A DNA stretch of 64,000 nt from Piezodorus guildinii. Its lineage: Eukaryota; Arthropoda; Insecta; Hemiptera; Pentatomidae. Shown piece by piece: positions 1-10,659 of this stretch. A program made the translations under genes and the position numbers. Each line of letters starts with the position of its first letter. The stretch's first letter is position 1. The notes beneath the pieces were generated by a model, which was not told the origin of the DNA, made no database searches, and saw only the letters and a list, made by a program, of their open reading frames with translations. The stretch covers positions 105,960,711 through 106,024,710 of the forward strand of contig CM041295.1 in NCBI GenBank assembly GCA_023052935.1, given 5' to 3'.

Positions 1-119
1 AGCATTTGGTGGTACTAAACCGTTAGAGGCTGGTACCCATACTCCTTTTCCAGCTGATAGGGGACCTACAGCCCAGCCAATACTTGGGCTTCCTCTATCT
101 TGCCAGCCACTCCAGGTAT
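1..119 (-). CDS. FAMeT/DM9-like gene, DM9-repeat exon (runs off the window)
   Basis: Read on the minus strand, this begins after a consensus acceptor (pyrimidine run then CAG at 122-120) with two bases that complete a GAT codon together with the G left by the exon ending at 7337. It then stays open for 39 codons to the window edge. The peptide contains TWSGWQDRGSP, GWAVGPLSAGKG and VWVPASNGLVPPNA; the WVPASNG..PPNA stretch is the hallmark of DM9 (DUF3421) repeats. In arthropod FAMeT-like proteins a FAMeT domain is followed by DM9 repeats, so the order fits. DM9 proteins are reported as lectin-like or stress/immune-associated, and real O-methyltransferase activity for the family is doubtful. 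GC content is clearly above the flanks. The stop codon lies outside the window. Confidence 0.85.
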
Positions 120-440
120 CTGAAAAATATTCCACAAAGTTTCATAGTCATTTTATGATGTATTGTAGTTGTGAACAAAATTTGAGGCAATGAGATGATA
201 TAAATTTGCAGAAGTGGAGTATACTTTTCTATTGAAAAAACTAGAAATATTTATTAGGCCTTTTTGAGATTTTGAGGGAATCCAATTAAATATTTTAGTG
301 CTAATAGAAGGGAATTAATGGGCCAGAAAGAGTTATTAATCATAAGAGGAAAAAAAAAGTTTAGAAGTGGAGATTTCAAATCTAAGCTAGAATGTTTTAA
401 AAACCTACCTTTTTTTCCAGTTTAATAATACAGACATTTT
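120..440 (-). other. Start of a 7.2-kb intron (120-7336)
   Basis: AT-rich sequence between the acceptor at 120-122 and a SINE. No coding signal is visible. The intron as a whole separates phase-compatible exons at 7337 and 119 and is filled mainly by the mobile elements listed separately. Confidence 0.6.
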
Positions 441-720
441 GGGGGAGCCCATGGCTGTGTGGCTGCTAGCATGCTAGTCCACCATGCCAAGTTTGTGAGT
501 TTGAATCCCAGTTCCAGAAGAACTTTTACAAGCATATGATTAAACCGTAATTCTCTCTATCCCACGGGTATGTGAAGCCCCTTAGGCAACTGGTGGTGAC
601 TTACAAATAAGTATGTAGTGATTACCTTACCCTATAGCATATCATCATGAATCGAGAGTGTATTCTCCTTGCAGACTACACCACGCGGCCAAGGTCCTAC
701 ATGACCTGTCGCGTCATTAA
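441..720 (+). mobile_element. tRNA-derived SINE, family A, copy 1
   Basis: Starts GGGGGAGCCCATGGCTGTGTGG and carries an A-box-like TGGCTGCTAGC and a B-box-like GTGAGTTTGAATCCC about 45 bases further on, the layout of a tRNA-derived Pol III promoter. The body shares blocks (CCCACGGGTATGTGA, ACTCACAAA-type, TCGCG near the end) with copies at 34041-34320 (plus) and 40745-41020 (minus). It ends in an A run followed by a (TA)n tract. It sits in the intron of the FAMeT-like gene. Confidence 0.75.
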
Positions 721-723
721 AAA

Positions 724-728
<5 letters not shown>

Positions 729-791
<63 letters not shown>
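729..791. repeat. (TA)n microsatellite
   Basis: About 30 TA units directly after the A-rich tail of the SINE. The apparent open frame across it (repeating Tyr-Ile) is an artefact of the repeat. Confidence 0.97.
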
Positions 792-792
<1 letters not shown>

Positions 793-1378
793 GCAAATCA
801 ATTTGAAATCGTCCAGATCTTGCCGCTCGACATTTTTGAATTTCATGATTTTTTGACCAGTTATTCTCAATCCTTCAGTGAATATAAAACCACAAGTATT
901 TTTTTTTTTTTCTGGCCAATACTTTTAGTGTTATAGCTGTTATAAGTCAGCTTCGCGGGCGAAAACTAGTGTTGGGAAAATCTTTCTAATTCTTGTAATT
1001 TTTTAGATATCAAATCAAAATAAAAACTAACAGTAAGATAAGGGCATGTTTTGTATTTTTAGTCCCCCACAACTCATTACCTAAATAGTAAAGAATGTTG
1101 TTAAAAAAGTGTCTAAAATAAACAAAAAACGAGACGTTTAATGAAATAGAAATATATAAAGGAAAAGAGACTCACTTTTAATTATTTTTTCTTTTATAGC
1201 TTAGTCATAGTCCTACTTGCTATAAAAATTTCGATCTTGGGAACATAGTCCTTTTTTGCATATACATTTTAAAAATGGGCAAAAATTCGTTTTTCGCATT
1301 GTTTACACGGAAATATCTCAAAAGGGACTGTGTGAAAAATTATGAAACTAATACCGATTATCTATCTACGATGAGTTT

Positions 1379-4300
1379 CATCATCATCATCAATCCGGCG
1401 CTACAACTCGGTGACGAGTCCTGGCCTCCTCCACCAGCCCTCTCCAGTTATTTCTTCCTGTGCAGCCGTCATCCAGTTTCTCACTCCCAGGAAATCTCTT
1501 GCATCTGCTGTCACACCATCTGTCCATCTAAGTTTCGGTCTTCCTCTTCTTCTGATGCCGTGTAGAGGTTCAGTCATAACGGCCTTAGGGATCTTCTCAT
1601 CCTCCATTCTTGCCACGTGACCAGCCCACCGCAGTCTGCCAAGCTGGGTATGTCAAGGTCATAACGACATCATTGTCCTTAAAACCTGTATAGAGTTCAT
1701 CATTGGTCCGCCTCCTCCAATGTCCATTGAGATGAACTCCTCCGAAAATTCGTCGAAGTACTTATCTCTCGAAGAGTTGTAGGTCTTGTTCAGTTCTTTT
1801 ACTAATAGCCCATGTTTCTGATCCATACAACAGGACTGGGCGAACCAACGTCTTATATAGATGGAGCTTAGTCGGCCTGTCTAGGAGCCGGGAGGTGAAC
1901 TCTCTTCGGAGGCCAAAGTAGCACCTGTTTGCCATCAAAATTCTTCTTTTCACATCCACTTCTGGTGCATTATCTTGCGTTACAAGAGAACCCAGATAAG
2001 TGAACTGGGCCACTTTTTCAAAGTTAAAGGGGCCAACATTGATGGTCTCACCGGGTAGGGGTCTTCTCCTGTTGCCATGTACTAAGTTTTCCCCGCGTTT
2101 ACCTCCAGTCCAAGCGTTCTGGCAGCCTCCATTAGGGCCAAAAATCCTTCTTTGACAGACTGCAACGACCGTCCTATGATGTCAGCGTCATCCGCGTAAG
2201 CTAATAGCTGGATCATATGATTGTAAACGGTGCTATTTGTTTGGATACCAGCGTCCCTCACAGCTTTCTCAAGTGCCAAGTTGAACAATAGGCATGCTAA
2301 CGCATCTCCTTGGCGGAGCCCTTTCCTTGAGGAAAACTCTTCCGTTCGATGCCCACCTACCTGCAATGTACACTTCACATCCCTCATGGTCATCTTTATC
2401 AGCCGTATCAATTTATCGGGGATACTGAACCCTTCCAGGGCTTTGTACAGTTTTTCACGATTAATGCTGTAATAAGCTGCCTTGAAATCGACAAAGAGAT
2501 GGTGGGTTTTCACTTGATGTTCATTTCCTCTCTCTAGAATTGTTCTTAGAGAGAATATTTGATCAGTAGTTGATCTTCCCCGTCTAAATCCAGCTTGGTA
2601 GGCACCAAGCTTCTGCTCTGCAAATGGTAGGAGACGCTGGAATAGTATGCTTGATAGTATCTTATATCCACAGGAGAGAAGAGAGATACCTCTGTAATTC
2701 TGGCACTGAGGTTTGTCTCCTTTCTTGAAAATAGGGCATATTATTGATTTTTTCCAATCTTCAGGCAACACTTCTATCTCCCAAATGGTTAATATAAGAC
2801 CTTGAAACCTCTTGAACAGCTCTCCACCTTCATATTTGAAGAGTTCAGCAGGCATGTCATCAGCTCCAGGGGCCCTATCATTCTTTAGCCGATTTATAGC
2901 ATCCATTATTTCCTCATCATTGGGTGGTTTAATGTTTGATTCTTCATTCATCATCTTCAATTCTTCACTTGAATGCAACTCAGTGTGATGTGCAAAGGGT
3001 GCTGAACTGAGAAGATCCTCAAAGTAATTTTTCCATTGCGATAGGACGCCATCCTTGTACGCAACTATGTTCCCATTCTTGTCTTTACAAATTTCTGGCA
3101 CCGTTGTGCGGGGACGTCTCCTTCTATTGATACTTCTGAAGAAGTCTCTTGACTCTTTCTCCCTCCAGAGCTCTTCTAGTTTCCCCAGTTCTTCCCTCTC
3201 TCTTTGCCTTTTCTTATTTTGATGGAGTCTCTTTTCCTCTCTCCTTTTTATTTTATATTCCTCTACAGCTGTACGGGTTCTTTGTCTTAACATTTTCTTG
3301 TAAGCAATGTTTTTCGTGTTGGTGGCTATTTCACATTCTTCATAGAACCATGTCGATCTCGCTTCCTTTTCTCTTGGTCCCAGCACGATATCAGCTGTTT
3401 CCTTCATTGCGGCTACACAACTGTTCCATAAAGATTCAACATCAGCCTTGTGCACAGCTTGTGATCCGATACTCTTTGCTAGCTGTTCGGAGTACAACTG
3501 TTTGGTGTCAGTATCTTGTAACTTCTTAAGATTATAATGGTTACATTTTAGGGCCATAACTCCAATCCTTTTGAATGATAGCCTTGGTGTGAGATGGGCA
3601 ATACACAAAAAGTGGTCTGAATCCACATTGGCGGTTCGAAATGTTCTCACATTTTGAAGACTAGACTTATGCCTTTTATCGACAAGGATGTGATCTATTT
3701 GGTTGACATGTTTCCTGTCAGGTGTGGTCCAGGTACCCTTGTGGATGTTTTTATGTGCGAAAAGGGTACTTCCAATGACCATGTCTCTCGACGCTGCAAA
3801 ATTAATAAGTCTTACTCCATTTTCATTAGACTGGTCATGGAGACTGTATTTTCCTATTGTTGGGAAATACATCTCTTCTCTTCCTATTTTTGCATTACAA
3901 TCTCCAGCAATAATTTTCATATCATACTTTGGACATTGATCAAGGGTTCGCTCCAGTTGTCCATAAAAAGAGTCCTTTTCTTCCTCTCTCGTGGTCTCTG
4001 TTGGGGCATATATATTTATAATACTAAAATTATAGAATTTTCTATGAATTCTCAGAACACAGATCCTTGGATTAACAGGTTTAAAGCCAATGACCAATTC
4101 TCTTAGTCGCCCTCGAACAACTAATCCCACACCGTATTCATGGAGGGTTTCACTGCAACTATAGTAGATGGTGTGTCTTCTTTTCTCAAGAATATCCTGG
4201 CCGATCCACCTGATTTCCTGGATGGCAGCTATGTCCAGTTTGAACCGATCAATTTGATCTAAGAGTAATTTCAATGCTCCGGGTCTACGTAATGAAAGAA

Positions 4301-4389
4301 CATTCCAATATCCAAGGTCCCCCAACCTGGAGGACCAGTGGCTATTTGCGGTACTAAGACCGGGCGATGGGGCCGCCACCTCCCTACGC
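1379..4389 (-). mobile_element. RTE-type LINE with 17-bp target-site duplication
   Basis: Complete as inserted: the 17-bp direct repeat CTATCTACGATGAGTTT flanks it at 1362-1378 and 4390-4406. On the minus strand the element opens at 4389 and ends at 1379 in a short (GAT)n tail, the simple-repeat tail typical of RTE-clade LINEs rather than poly(A). It encodes an endonuclease followed by a reverse transcriptase and is about 3.0 kb, close to RTE size. The copy is interrupted (see the coding entry) but clearly younger than its surroundings. It is inserted in the foldback element that fills the FAMeT-gene intron. Confidence 0.93.
1401..4389 (-). pseudogene. RTE LINE endonuclease/reverse transcriptase, broken
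   Basis: The main frame (2082-4389) carries an apurinic-like endonuclease (WNVLSLRRPGALKLL, QEIRW, AGDCNAKIG, SDHFL) and then a reverse transcriptase (RAPGADDMPAEL, YRGISLL, QAGFRRGRSTTDQ, LRQGDALACLLF and the catalytic YADD about 40 residues before its end). It stops at 2082 directly after EVNAGKT. The protein continues out of frame at 1762-2013 (FTYLGSLVTQD, KTLVRPVLLYGSETW) and again at 1401-1616 (RRRGRPKLRW, the conserved LINE C-terminus). At least two or three frameshifts separate these parts, so the copy cannot make the intact protein. The ATG upstream of 4389 lies in flanking DNA and is not the element's own start. Confidence 0.92.
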
Positions 4390-5105
4390 CTATCTACGAT
4401 GAGTTTAAGTGATATAAATTTGGTCAAGACTAAGCTGGCTCCGGAGTTATAAAATTGTCTTCACTCTTAAAATAACGTTTTCTTAAAAAATAATTTTAAC
4501 TTCGGTAATTTTGCATATTTAAGAACGAAACAAAAACTATAATGATGATGAGAGTATATTACATAATTTTAGTCCTTGCAGCACGTTACCTAAGCAGATA
4601 AAAACCTTTAGCGTTCTGTAACAAGGGAGGTTAGAAATGGTTCTCACGCTTATTTATTTTCCCTTATATAGCAATATCATTGCACTACTTATTTTAAACA
4701 TTTTGATCGGGTAAGATTTCAATATGAATGTTCAAGTAAGGATTATTTCCCAGCTCACTAATGTTTTTAGTAAAATATTTTAAAAAGGACTGAGTGAAAA
4801 ATTGCGGCATTTTCGGCAATTTTTAAACAACTTTCTTCACTATTTAGGTAATGAGATGTGGGGGACAAAAAATATAAAGAATGTCCTTATCTTACTGTTA
4901 ATTTTTGTTGTAATTTGATATCTAAAAAATTACAAGAATCAGAAAGATTTTTCCAACACATGTTTTGGCCCTCGAAGTTGAATTAATACGCCTTATGGTT
5001 TTATATTAACGAAAGGATAGAGAATAACTGGTCAAAAAATCACGAAAACCAAAAATGATGTGCGGCGAAATTAATGAACATTGGACGATTTCAAATGGTT
5101 TGATC

Positions 5106-6330
5106 CAAAATATATATATATGGACATTTTAGTGTTGAACCATTTGTATGCATTTTTCAGAACCCATGGATATGATGTGAAATGTGTTTGGCACACTCTT
5201 AATTCCCTAAATTTTATTTTTTGGGTCCCCTGGGGAAACATTTTAAACACAAAAGATAAAAAGTAAAATAAGGCATTAGGATAAAAGGTGTTGTTAGAGA
5301 GTGTTTCTACTCCCAAGCACGTACTTTATTTTCAAATTATTATGAGAGTAGACAGTGTTTGTAAATGATATATTTTTAACTAACTTCTTACCCCCCCCCC
5401 ACCCAAATAAAATCCTGCGTACGCCCTTGGTTATTTCGTACATTGTATTACCCCCTCTCCCCTCCTACTATCTAATCCCCACAGGAGTTAAAAAGATCGG
5501 TTAAAGCAAAGTTGATTCTAAAAAGGTACTGGTTTTTAATAAGTATTAATTCAACATAGAAAATAATCTATATTTTATTATTTATAAACCATTTAGTTAT
5601 TTTTTTTAAATATTATTTTTTAAAGCCTATTTATATTTATAAAATTTAATTCATTCAATAATTAATTTTTATGAAAAAATCACATAATACGTGACTGGTG
5701 TAGAAGAAACACTTCAACTTGATAAACATGTTGAAAATAAAAGTTAGAAGCTGCCACTTGTTTTTTCTCCAATAATTGCCTAGCTAGTTTATAAATAATT
5801 AATAATGGGTACACTGATGAATATTTTCAACAATAAATGTTAGCATAATTTTACTAGACGTTTAATTTAATAGATCGAAGACATTAATATTAAAATATTT
5901 CAATTTATTGTTTATGTACTAAATTATCAGGTCTTACCTTTTTCCATTTTCAATGTATAAAAACGTACACTTTGCAGAAAGGATAACCGGCGAATGAGAT
6001 AAGCCACGAATGTCATAAGAGCATTAAGCTCCACTTGTATCAACATGAGAACTTAATTCATTTTACTGTTTGTAAACATTCAAAGCATAAAATAGTCCTT
6101 GTTTTCTTCACAAGTATTGAAAATAATATCTTACAAACCCGAAATTTAAAATGTTATACTTGACTTTTGTCGGACTGAAATACCGATCTATGTTAACAAA
6201 ATTATATTACAGTCTTTTTTGGATGTTCTGGAGTCCCTGAGGTCATTGAAAAATGTTAAACGATTCTATGTTAAGGTTTAATGAATTATTGAAAATATTT
6301 TCTCTTTTAATGAAATATGAAATCGTATAA
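5106..6330. other. Intronic AT-rich stretch, no gene seen
   Basis: Intron sequence with a C9-10 run near 5391 and a C/T-rich patch near 5450. No splice-bounded open frame, RNA gene or clear mobile-element end was recognised. Confidence 0.5.
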
Positions 6331-6339
6331 AATATTCAA

Positions 6340-6770
6340 TGAATAAAATAGCGTCAACACTGCTCAGGTTCCAATCCATCTTGAATAAGAAGAGACGGGC
6401 GAATGAATTAAGACGTCGATCCGCCATCTCAATAAACCCCAAGTCCTTAAAAAAAAGACGCCAGAGAATACAATTACTTCAAAATGGTACCAATCAAACA
6501 TCTAATTTCGTTACAAATCATAGTAAACTTTTCCTTCCAGATCATGAAATTGATGTTACCAATACAGTAAAAACACTTAATGCGACAAGAGTGAAATAAA
6601 TTAGTTCAATTAATGAGAGTTGTTCGCGGAACCTATAACATTCCACAGAATGGACACAGTAAGTACCTTTGGGAAATCAACGTATCAATGGTTAATTCCT
6701 TAAAAACGCGTTTAAGAAATGGAATTATTCTCAAAAGGTACAACTTTTACATTTAATTTAGCTACATAGT
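6340..6770. mobile_element. Degraded MITE-G remnants
   Basis: Contains GTACCTTTGGGAAATCAACG (6664-6683), a variant of the MITE-G terminal repeat seen intact at 18428-18817, plus internal blocks shared with 24900-25265 (ATTGATGTTACCAATACAGT; AAACGCGTTT...AGAAATG). The short open frame at 6339-6599 lies in this repeat and is not considered a gene. Confidence 0.5.
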
Positions 6771-6786
6771 GTTATTTAATTGGTTG

Positions 6787-6996
6787 GAATAATCAGGAGT
6801 CAGTCTAGTAAATTATTTTTTAATTTTGCCGACGTTTTGGCTCAAACACGTGAGCCATCATTAGGCAGTAATTCGATAAACAGTGAGTTTAATATGCTTG
6901 GAATGGCTCATCGCTGCCCTGATAGTGGCTCACGTTTTTGAGCCGAAACGTCGGCAGAATTAAAAATTGTTTACTAGACTGACTCCTTATTATTTT
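6787..6996. mobile_element. Short foldback element FB1 with hammerhead-like core
   Basis: The arms AGGAGTCAGTCTAGTAAA (6795-6812) and TTTACTAGACTGACTCCT (6971-6988) are reverse complements. Similarity continues inwards through TTTTTAATTxTGCCGACGTTTxGGCTCAAA to a roughly 60-base centre. No protein is encoded. Each arm contains a GCC-[G/A]AAAC-GTC-GGC motif that looks like the core of a hammerhead ribozyme (see the ncRNA entry). Confidence 0.8.
6914..6957 (+). ncRNA. Hammerhead-ribozyme-like motif (degenerate)
   Basis: Seen directly: CTGCC (6914-6918) can pair with GGCAG (6953-6957) as stem I; CTGATAG follows (consensus CUGANGA); GGCTCA (6927-6932) pairs with TGAGCC (6939-6944) as stem II; then comes GAAA (6945-6948); then CGTC, where ACGU is self-complementary and could form a stem III only between two molecules; the expected cleavage point is after C6952. 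Two core positions (G8, A9) are swapped here. The opposite arm of the element has CTAATGA at the same place, so the ancestral core was plausibly CTGATGA. Activity of this copy is unlikely. Confidence 0.4.
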
Positions 6997-7336
6997 GACC
7001 TACAGCCATCTCAATAGACTGTATTTTTTGCACTTACTATATCGGTTTTGAATCTTCCAACTATTATAGTTGACAACTACCACTCAATGAAAAACATTAC
7101 TTTTTTTTTTCATCGTAATTTGATAACTTTGCTTTGGTGTTTATTCGTCTGCAAAGTCTAATATTTTAAGTGTTATTCTCTCCATTGTTAAAAAGTATAG
7201 GTACTAACAGTAGAGGATTAAAAGGGAAATTTTAAAGTGCTGTATTAGTATAAATATTTTGTTATATTTTTTAGATTAATAGGGTAAAATATTTCATAGA
7301 AAAAATCCTAAATAAACCCTTAAATTTATACATTAC

Positions 7337-7601
7337 CTTCAATATTCCATGTTCCTTTTGCACCCCAGCTTGTGCGTATTCCAAAATGAGTTACATCGAA
7401 CATTTGAGGGTCTGGCCATGCTATGAGGGGGCTGTTATCATCATTGACTCCCAAAGCAATAACTTTATTATAGAATGTTAACCAGAATAAATTAGGTTCA
7501 CTTCCATTTAATATATTCGGAATCGGGAGTTCAACTACATCTGGTTTTTCTCTGTTTTTGCGTATGGCAATTTTCGAGTTTTCCCATCCCCCAATGAACA
7601 C
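7337..7601 (-). CDS. FAMeT/DM9-like gene, FAMeT-domain exon
   Basis: On the minus strand, acceptor TTTTTTTTCAG precedes 7601 and donor G|GTAATG follows 7337. The exon starts in phase 0 and ends after one base of a codon (265 bases). It encodes most of a FAMeT (Methyltransf_FA) domain: VFIGGWENSKIAIRKN, VELPIPNILNGSE, FWLTFYNKVIALGV, then HFGIRTSWGAKGTWNIE. The pattern G.W.NS...IR...... ending in an I.....WG..G.W motif is the family signature. The leftover G joins AT at 119 to make Asp. The family is annotated as farnesoic acid O-methyltransferase but has no recognisable SAM-binding site here; a carbohydrate-binding or other non-enzymatic role is equally plausible. Confidence 0.92.
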
Positions 7602-7817
7602 CTGAAAAAAAAAATTAAAAAATACCTTATTATTGCCATTTCCACTCATAATGTTATAGGAAGAATTAGCATACATAAAACTTTGAGAGAATCGTAAAAA
7701 ATACAACCTTTGATCTATCTCATATGTAGCCTTTGCTTTTACCAGCCCAGGCACTGAAGCTGTGTGTATAATACAATCATTTTTAAGGATAATCAAAAAT
7801 ACAACCTATTGACCTAC
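7602..7817 (-). other. Short intron with a decayed partial copy of the 7818-7954 exon
   Basis: 216-bp intron. Positions about 7698-7793 are a diverged tandem copy of the sequence that follows (7794 onward), including the last ~15 codons of the next exon: AKATYE|ATAGAT here against EANPMYE|GTAGGT in the real exon. The copied donor is mutated from GT to AT, so it should not be used for splicing. Confidence 0.7.
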
Positions 7818-7954
7818 CTCATACATAGGATTTGCTTCAGCAGGCCCAGTTGTTAGAGCGATATGGGCATCATGAGGCGCCTTTACAGTAAACTTGATCG
7901 CTTGAGTTTGCGCCGGATAAAATCTATAGACCATAGAATCTTCTGTCTCCACGT
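7818..7954 (-). CDS. FAMeT/DM9-like gene, N-terminal part of FAMeT domain
   Basis: On the minus strand, acceptor TACATTTTCAG precedes 7954 and donor GAG|GTAGGT follows 7818. The 137-base exon begins with two bases (AC) that complete a codon and ends in phase 0, reading directly into VFIGGWEN at 7601. Its peptide has VYRFYPAQTQAIKFTVKAP and HDAHIALTTGPAEANPMYE; the [VF]K[AS]P.DAHIAL motif followed by P.YE is typical for the start of insect FAMeT domains. The upstream coding exon must end after one codon base; the candidate at 45409-45418 fits. Confidence 0.92.
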
Positions 7955-8281
7955 CTGAAAATGTAAATATTCGCATAAATTATCTATTCCGTACTAATAC
8001 ATTAATATGATTAATGAAATATAAATCTTTTGAGAAGTAGAGCCAATGCAAGTGGCTGGGCGTAGGCGTGGTCCATTTTAAAGCCAGCGCAAGCGTCAAT
8101 AGGTTAGTGTTACATTCTTAGATTCTCACAGGATAAGAGTGGACCAATACACTACAGCTCAACATAAACTAAGCATCATTTCGAAGAGTCCCAGGATCGA
8201 AGTGACAGGTAAATATCCTACTAGCAAGCTCCTCGTTTCCCGCCGGCATAAGAACATAAAAAGCAAATAACGGAACTTCCA
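7955..8281. other. Non-coding stretch upstream of the FAMeT exons
   Basis: AT-rich except for a mixed patch around 8045-8100. No first exon with ATG and a donor in the required phase was seen here. It is treated as part of intron 1 of the FAMeT-like gene. Confidence 0.4.
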
Positions 8282-8638
8282 TTGAGGAAAAAATGTAAAT
8301 GTTTGCAAGAAGTGATTTGGCTTGATATCGATGCCGATGGTTCAACAAGATTTGGGGATATCTTAGCATTTAGGGCCCTACAAAAGGAAGCACTAATATT
8401 AGATCTCATAATTAGATATGAAATGATGGGGAACAAGGTGACAAAATCTAGAAAGAAAAAGAAAACATTTATGCATAGTGCAATCCCTTCTCTACCTGCA
8501 AAAGAAGTTTCGAGAGGAGTTCGGCGAAAGATCGTTTGCAGTGAAAAGGCTTTTGCTCAGAAGAAGGGGACTATCCCATTAGCTACGAGAGCATTTTGGA
8601 AAATGTTGGATTTGAAAGGAATCAGTTCAAGAACATGA
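8282..8638 (+). pseudogene. Possible retroelement C-terminal fragment
   Basis: 118-codon frame, open to a stop before 8640. The peptide has the pattern GSTRFGDILAF...ALILDLIIRYE, which resembles the [C]DI.A.......I.DPTIR[FY]E stretch of C-terminal (nuclease-like) regions of R2-type and related LINEs common in insect genomes. The remainder is Lys-rich and unrecognised. No splice sites or promoter support a host gene, and family assignment is by motif memory only. Confidence 0.35.
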
Positions 8639-8884
8639 TAGAGATTATAATTTTAGACTCTCGACTGATCTTGCACCACTATTTATATTAATCCTTGGTT
8701 TGACTAGTAAATTTCCAAGACCAATTTCGATATACATAATATGGCTTTTTACATTTATCTGACACTGTTTTTCGCTTTTTTGTTCCTTTAAGTTTGACTT
8801 CAGGATTGATCCTCGCTATGGGATCGTAGTAACTCAGTGAAGTTGGGCAGCCATGCGAATTCGGGATTTCTCTCTCAATCCCCA

Positions 8885-9125
8885 ACGTATCGTTCGAAGG
8901 ATTGTTAGGAAGTGAAGTGGAATCAAGGGTGGGAAAGGAGTTTGTCATTGAAGGGATGGTGCCTGGTTCCAGAAAAATCAGCAACATATGGATCATTAAG
9001 GTCTTTATGGATGAGTTTATTCATGACAATGTAAGGAGCGTTGAGGGTGTTAGGTAGGACTTTGGATACGGGAAGAATTTGATGATTTAGTATGGTCCCA
9101 AAGCTTAACTCTGTAAATGCAGACA
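8885..9125 (-). mobile_element. LINE family A (jockey-like) 3' fragment
   Basis: Matches the family-A copy at 48250-48540 in the same orientation (GGAGTTTGTCATxGAAGG, GCTACATATGGA/GCAACATATGGA, AAGGAGCGTTGAGG, GGATACGGGAAGAATT). It therefore encodes a decayed piece of the C-terminal region of the LINE reverse-transcriptase protein. Truncated at both ends. Confidence 0.8.
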
Positions 9126-10532
9126 GGACTTATAATACTCATGTAAATGTAAATCGAAAACGGCGAAAATAAATTTAAATTTATAACAATTTTATGATGA
9201 CTTGGGATCTAATCTAATATTATTGGTCTGTAGTTGATAGCTGAAACTGAGAGGCATTGTATTGACCCATCTAAAATAGCCTAGACAGCCCGTCGCAAGA
9301 GGAGAAACTCCAGTATATTTCTTTATTTTTAGTCAGTGGGAATTCGATTTATTTTTTTACTTTTACTTATTAAATATATAGTAAGAGAATATATATTCGT
9401 ACAAATCTCATTTTGAAAAAAAAAATAACCTAAAAAAATATTTCTGGTGTTTTCTACTTCAGGTGGCTATTAAATCCTTTTATTTACCCATTTTTTATCA
9501 AGGATAAAAATTAGGAATGGTTAATTATTTCTAATCAACAAAATGAAAGGTACGTTAGAGAAAGAAATTTTGAAAATTGGTCACTTAGAGGCAGTCAAAC
9601 TATTTCAATTAGGATACAACCTGCCTGAAATTAAAACCCATACAATTTTGCATCAAAGCGAGTTTAATAAAAATCGTTTAATTGGTTTTTGAGAAAATCT
9701 GTGTAAAGAATAGCATAAAATCGCACTTGATTTTGATGAACAAGTTGCTGTAAAATCGCAGCTATATACTTTTATATGAAATCTCTGTTTCGTATGAAGT
9801 TTTGGGCTGGTCTTAGCACAAACCTACTTTTGAACGGGAATCGGTTATCTCGACTAAGGAGACTTTAAAACATACATTTCCGTTAAAAACTCTGATCCGA
9901 ATTGTTACACTTCATAACAATTAATCTCCATTTTACCAGAATGATGATAAGAAAATAAGTTATTAATGCAGGTAGTGCAATTCGACCCTTATTATGTGAT
10001 GCTTGATTATAGGAATATTAAAGTCGAAAATATTGTGCAATGTGGCTTATCAGAGAAATAGTATGATCAAACATAACACATTCTTGAAATATGGAAAGTA
10101 TTAAAAAAATATGAGGGAATACATAGATTTAAGATTCAATCATTACAGCTTTCGGTATATCGGAAAATAAGAAAAAAAATTTTTAAATATAATCCAAGCC
10201 AAAAGTTTTGAAAGTTCCCCAAGTAAAATCTGTTTCTACGACCCATATATTACTACTCTGTCGTAGCTTATAAATAGTGAGTTGAAGTTCTAAAAGGTGA
10301 AAGAAGAAGCAAATTTAGGATAATTGTAGTTACATATCGACAAATGGAATCCATCATATTAAAATTTGAAATTCAAAAAAGCGCTAAAGGTCGCTAAGGT
10401 AAGTGACTCACAATAGGCATTTGCATAACGTGAGCAATATGTGATATATTTGGAACTGACCATCGGAAACGCAGGGAGCTATAGTTTATCTTGTGAAAAT
10501 TGGTGAGACAGAAATAAAAAAATAATATATAC

Positions 10533-10534
<2 letters not shown>
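9126..10534. other. Repeat-derived AT-rich stretch, no gene seen
   Basis: 9490-9900 carries scattered blocks of the high-copy repeat (AAAATGAAAGGTACGTTAGAG, ACACTTCATAACAATTA-like). No open frame with coding character and no RNA gene were seen. Confidence 0.4.

Positions 10535-10569
<35 letters not shown>
10535..10569. repeat. (TA)n microsatellite
   Basis: About 17 TA units. It accounts for two overlapping minus-strand frames with repeating Tyr-Ile, which are not genes. Confidence 0.95.
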
Positions 10570-10571
<2 letters not shown>

Positions 10572-10659
10572 ATATGAATATCGGCAGTTGACCGTCGCAA
10601 ACAGGGCAAAATCACCAACTGACGTGCAAAATCGACTGTGTTGTGTGTTAAAAAGTGAT

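Larger units (their letters stand above)
795..5105. mobile_element. Long foldback (inverted-repeat) element, split by an RTE LINE
   Basis: The left part (about 800-1130) is the reverse complement of the right part (about 4840-5100). For example TTTGAAATCGTCC at 802-814 pairs with GGACGATTTCAAA near 5083, TTTTTTGACCAGTTATTCTC near 850 with its complement near 5030, and the CCCCCACA...ATTACCTAAATAGT block near 1065 with ACTATTTAGGTAATGAGATGTGGGGG near 4850. Without the LINE (1379-4389) and one 17-bp duplication the element is about 1.3 kb. A related inverted structure occurs at about 62830-63500. No transposase was found, so it looks non-autonomous. Confidence 0.75.

Noticed and set aside
647..856. 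69-codon open frame with repeating Tyr-Ile
   Set aside because: Produced by the (TA)n tract; the same artefact occurs at 10394-10733.
3149..4106. Several plus-strand open frames over the LINE
   Set aside because: Shadows of the minus-strand endonuclease/reverse-transcriptase frame.
8688..8996. 102-codon minus-strand frame
   Set aside because: Its N-terminal part is the out-of-frame family-A LINE fragment (8885-9125) and the rest lacks support.
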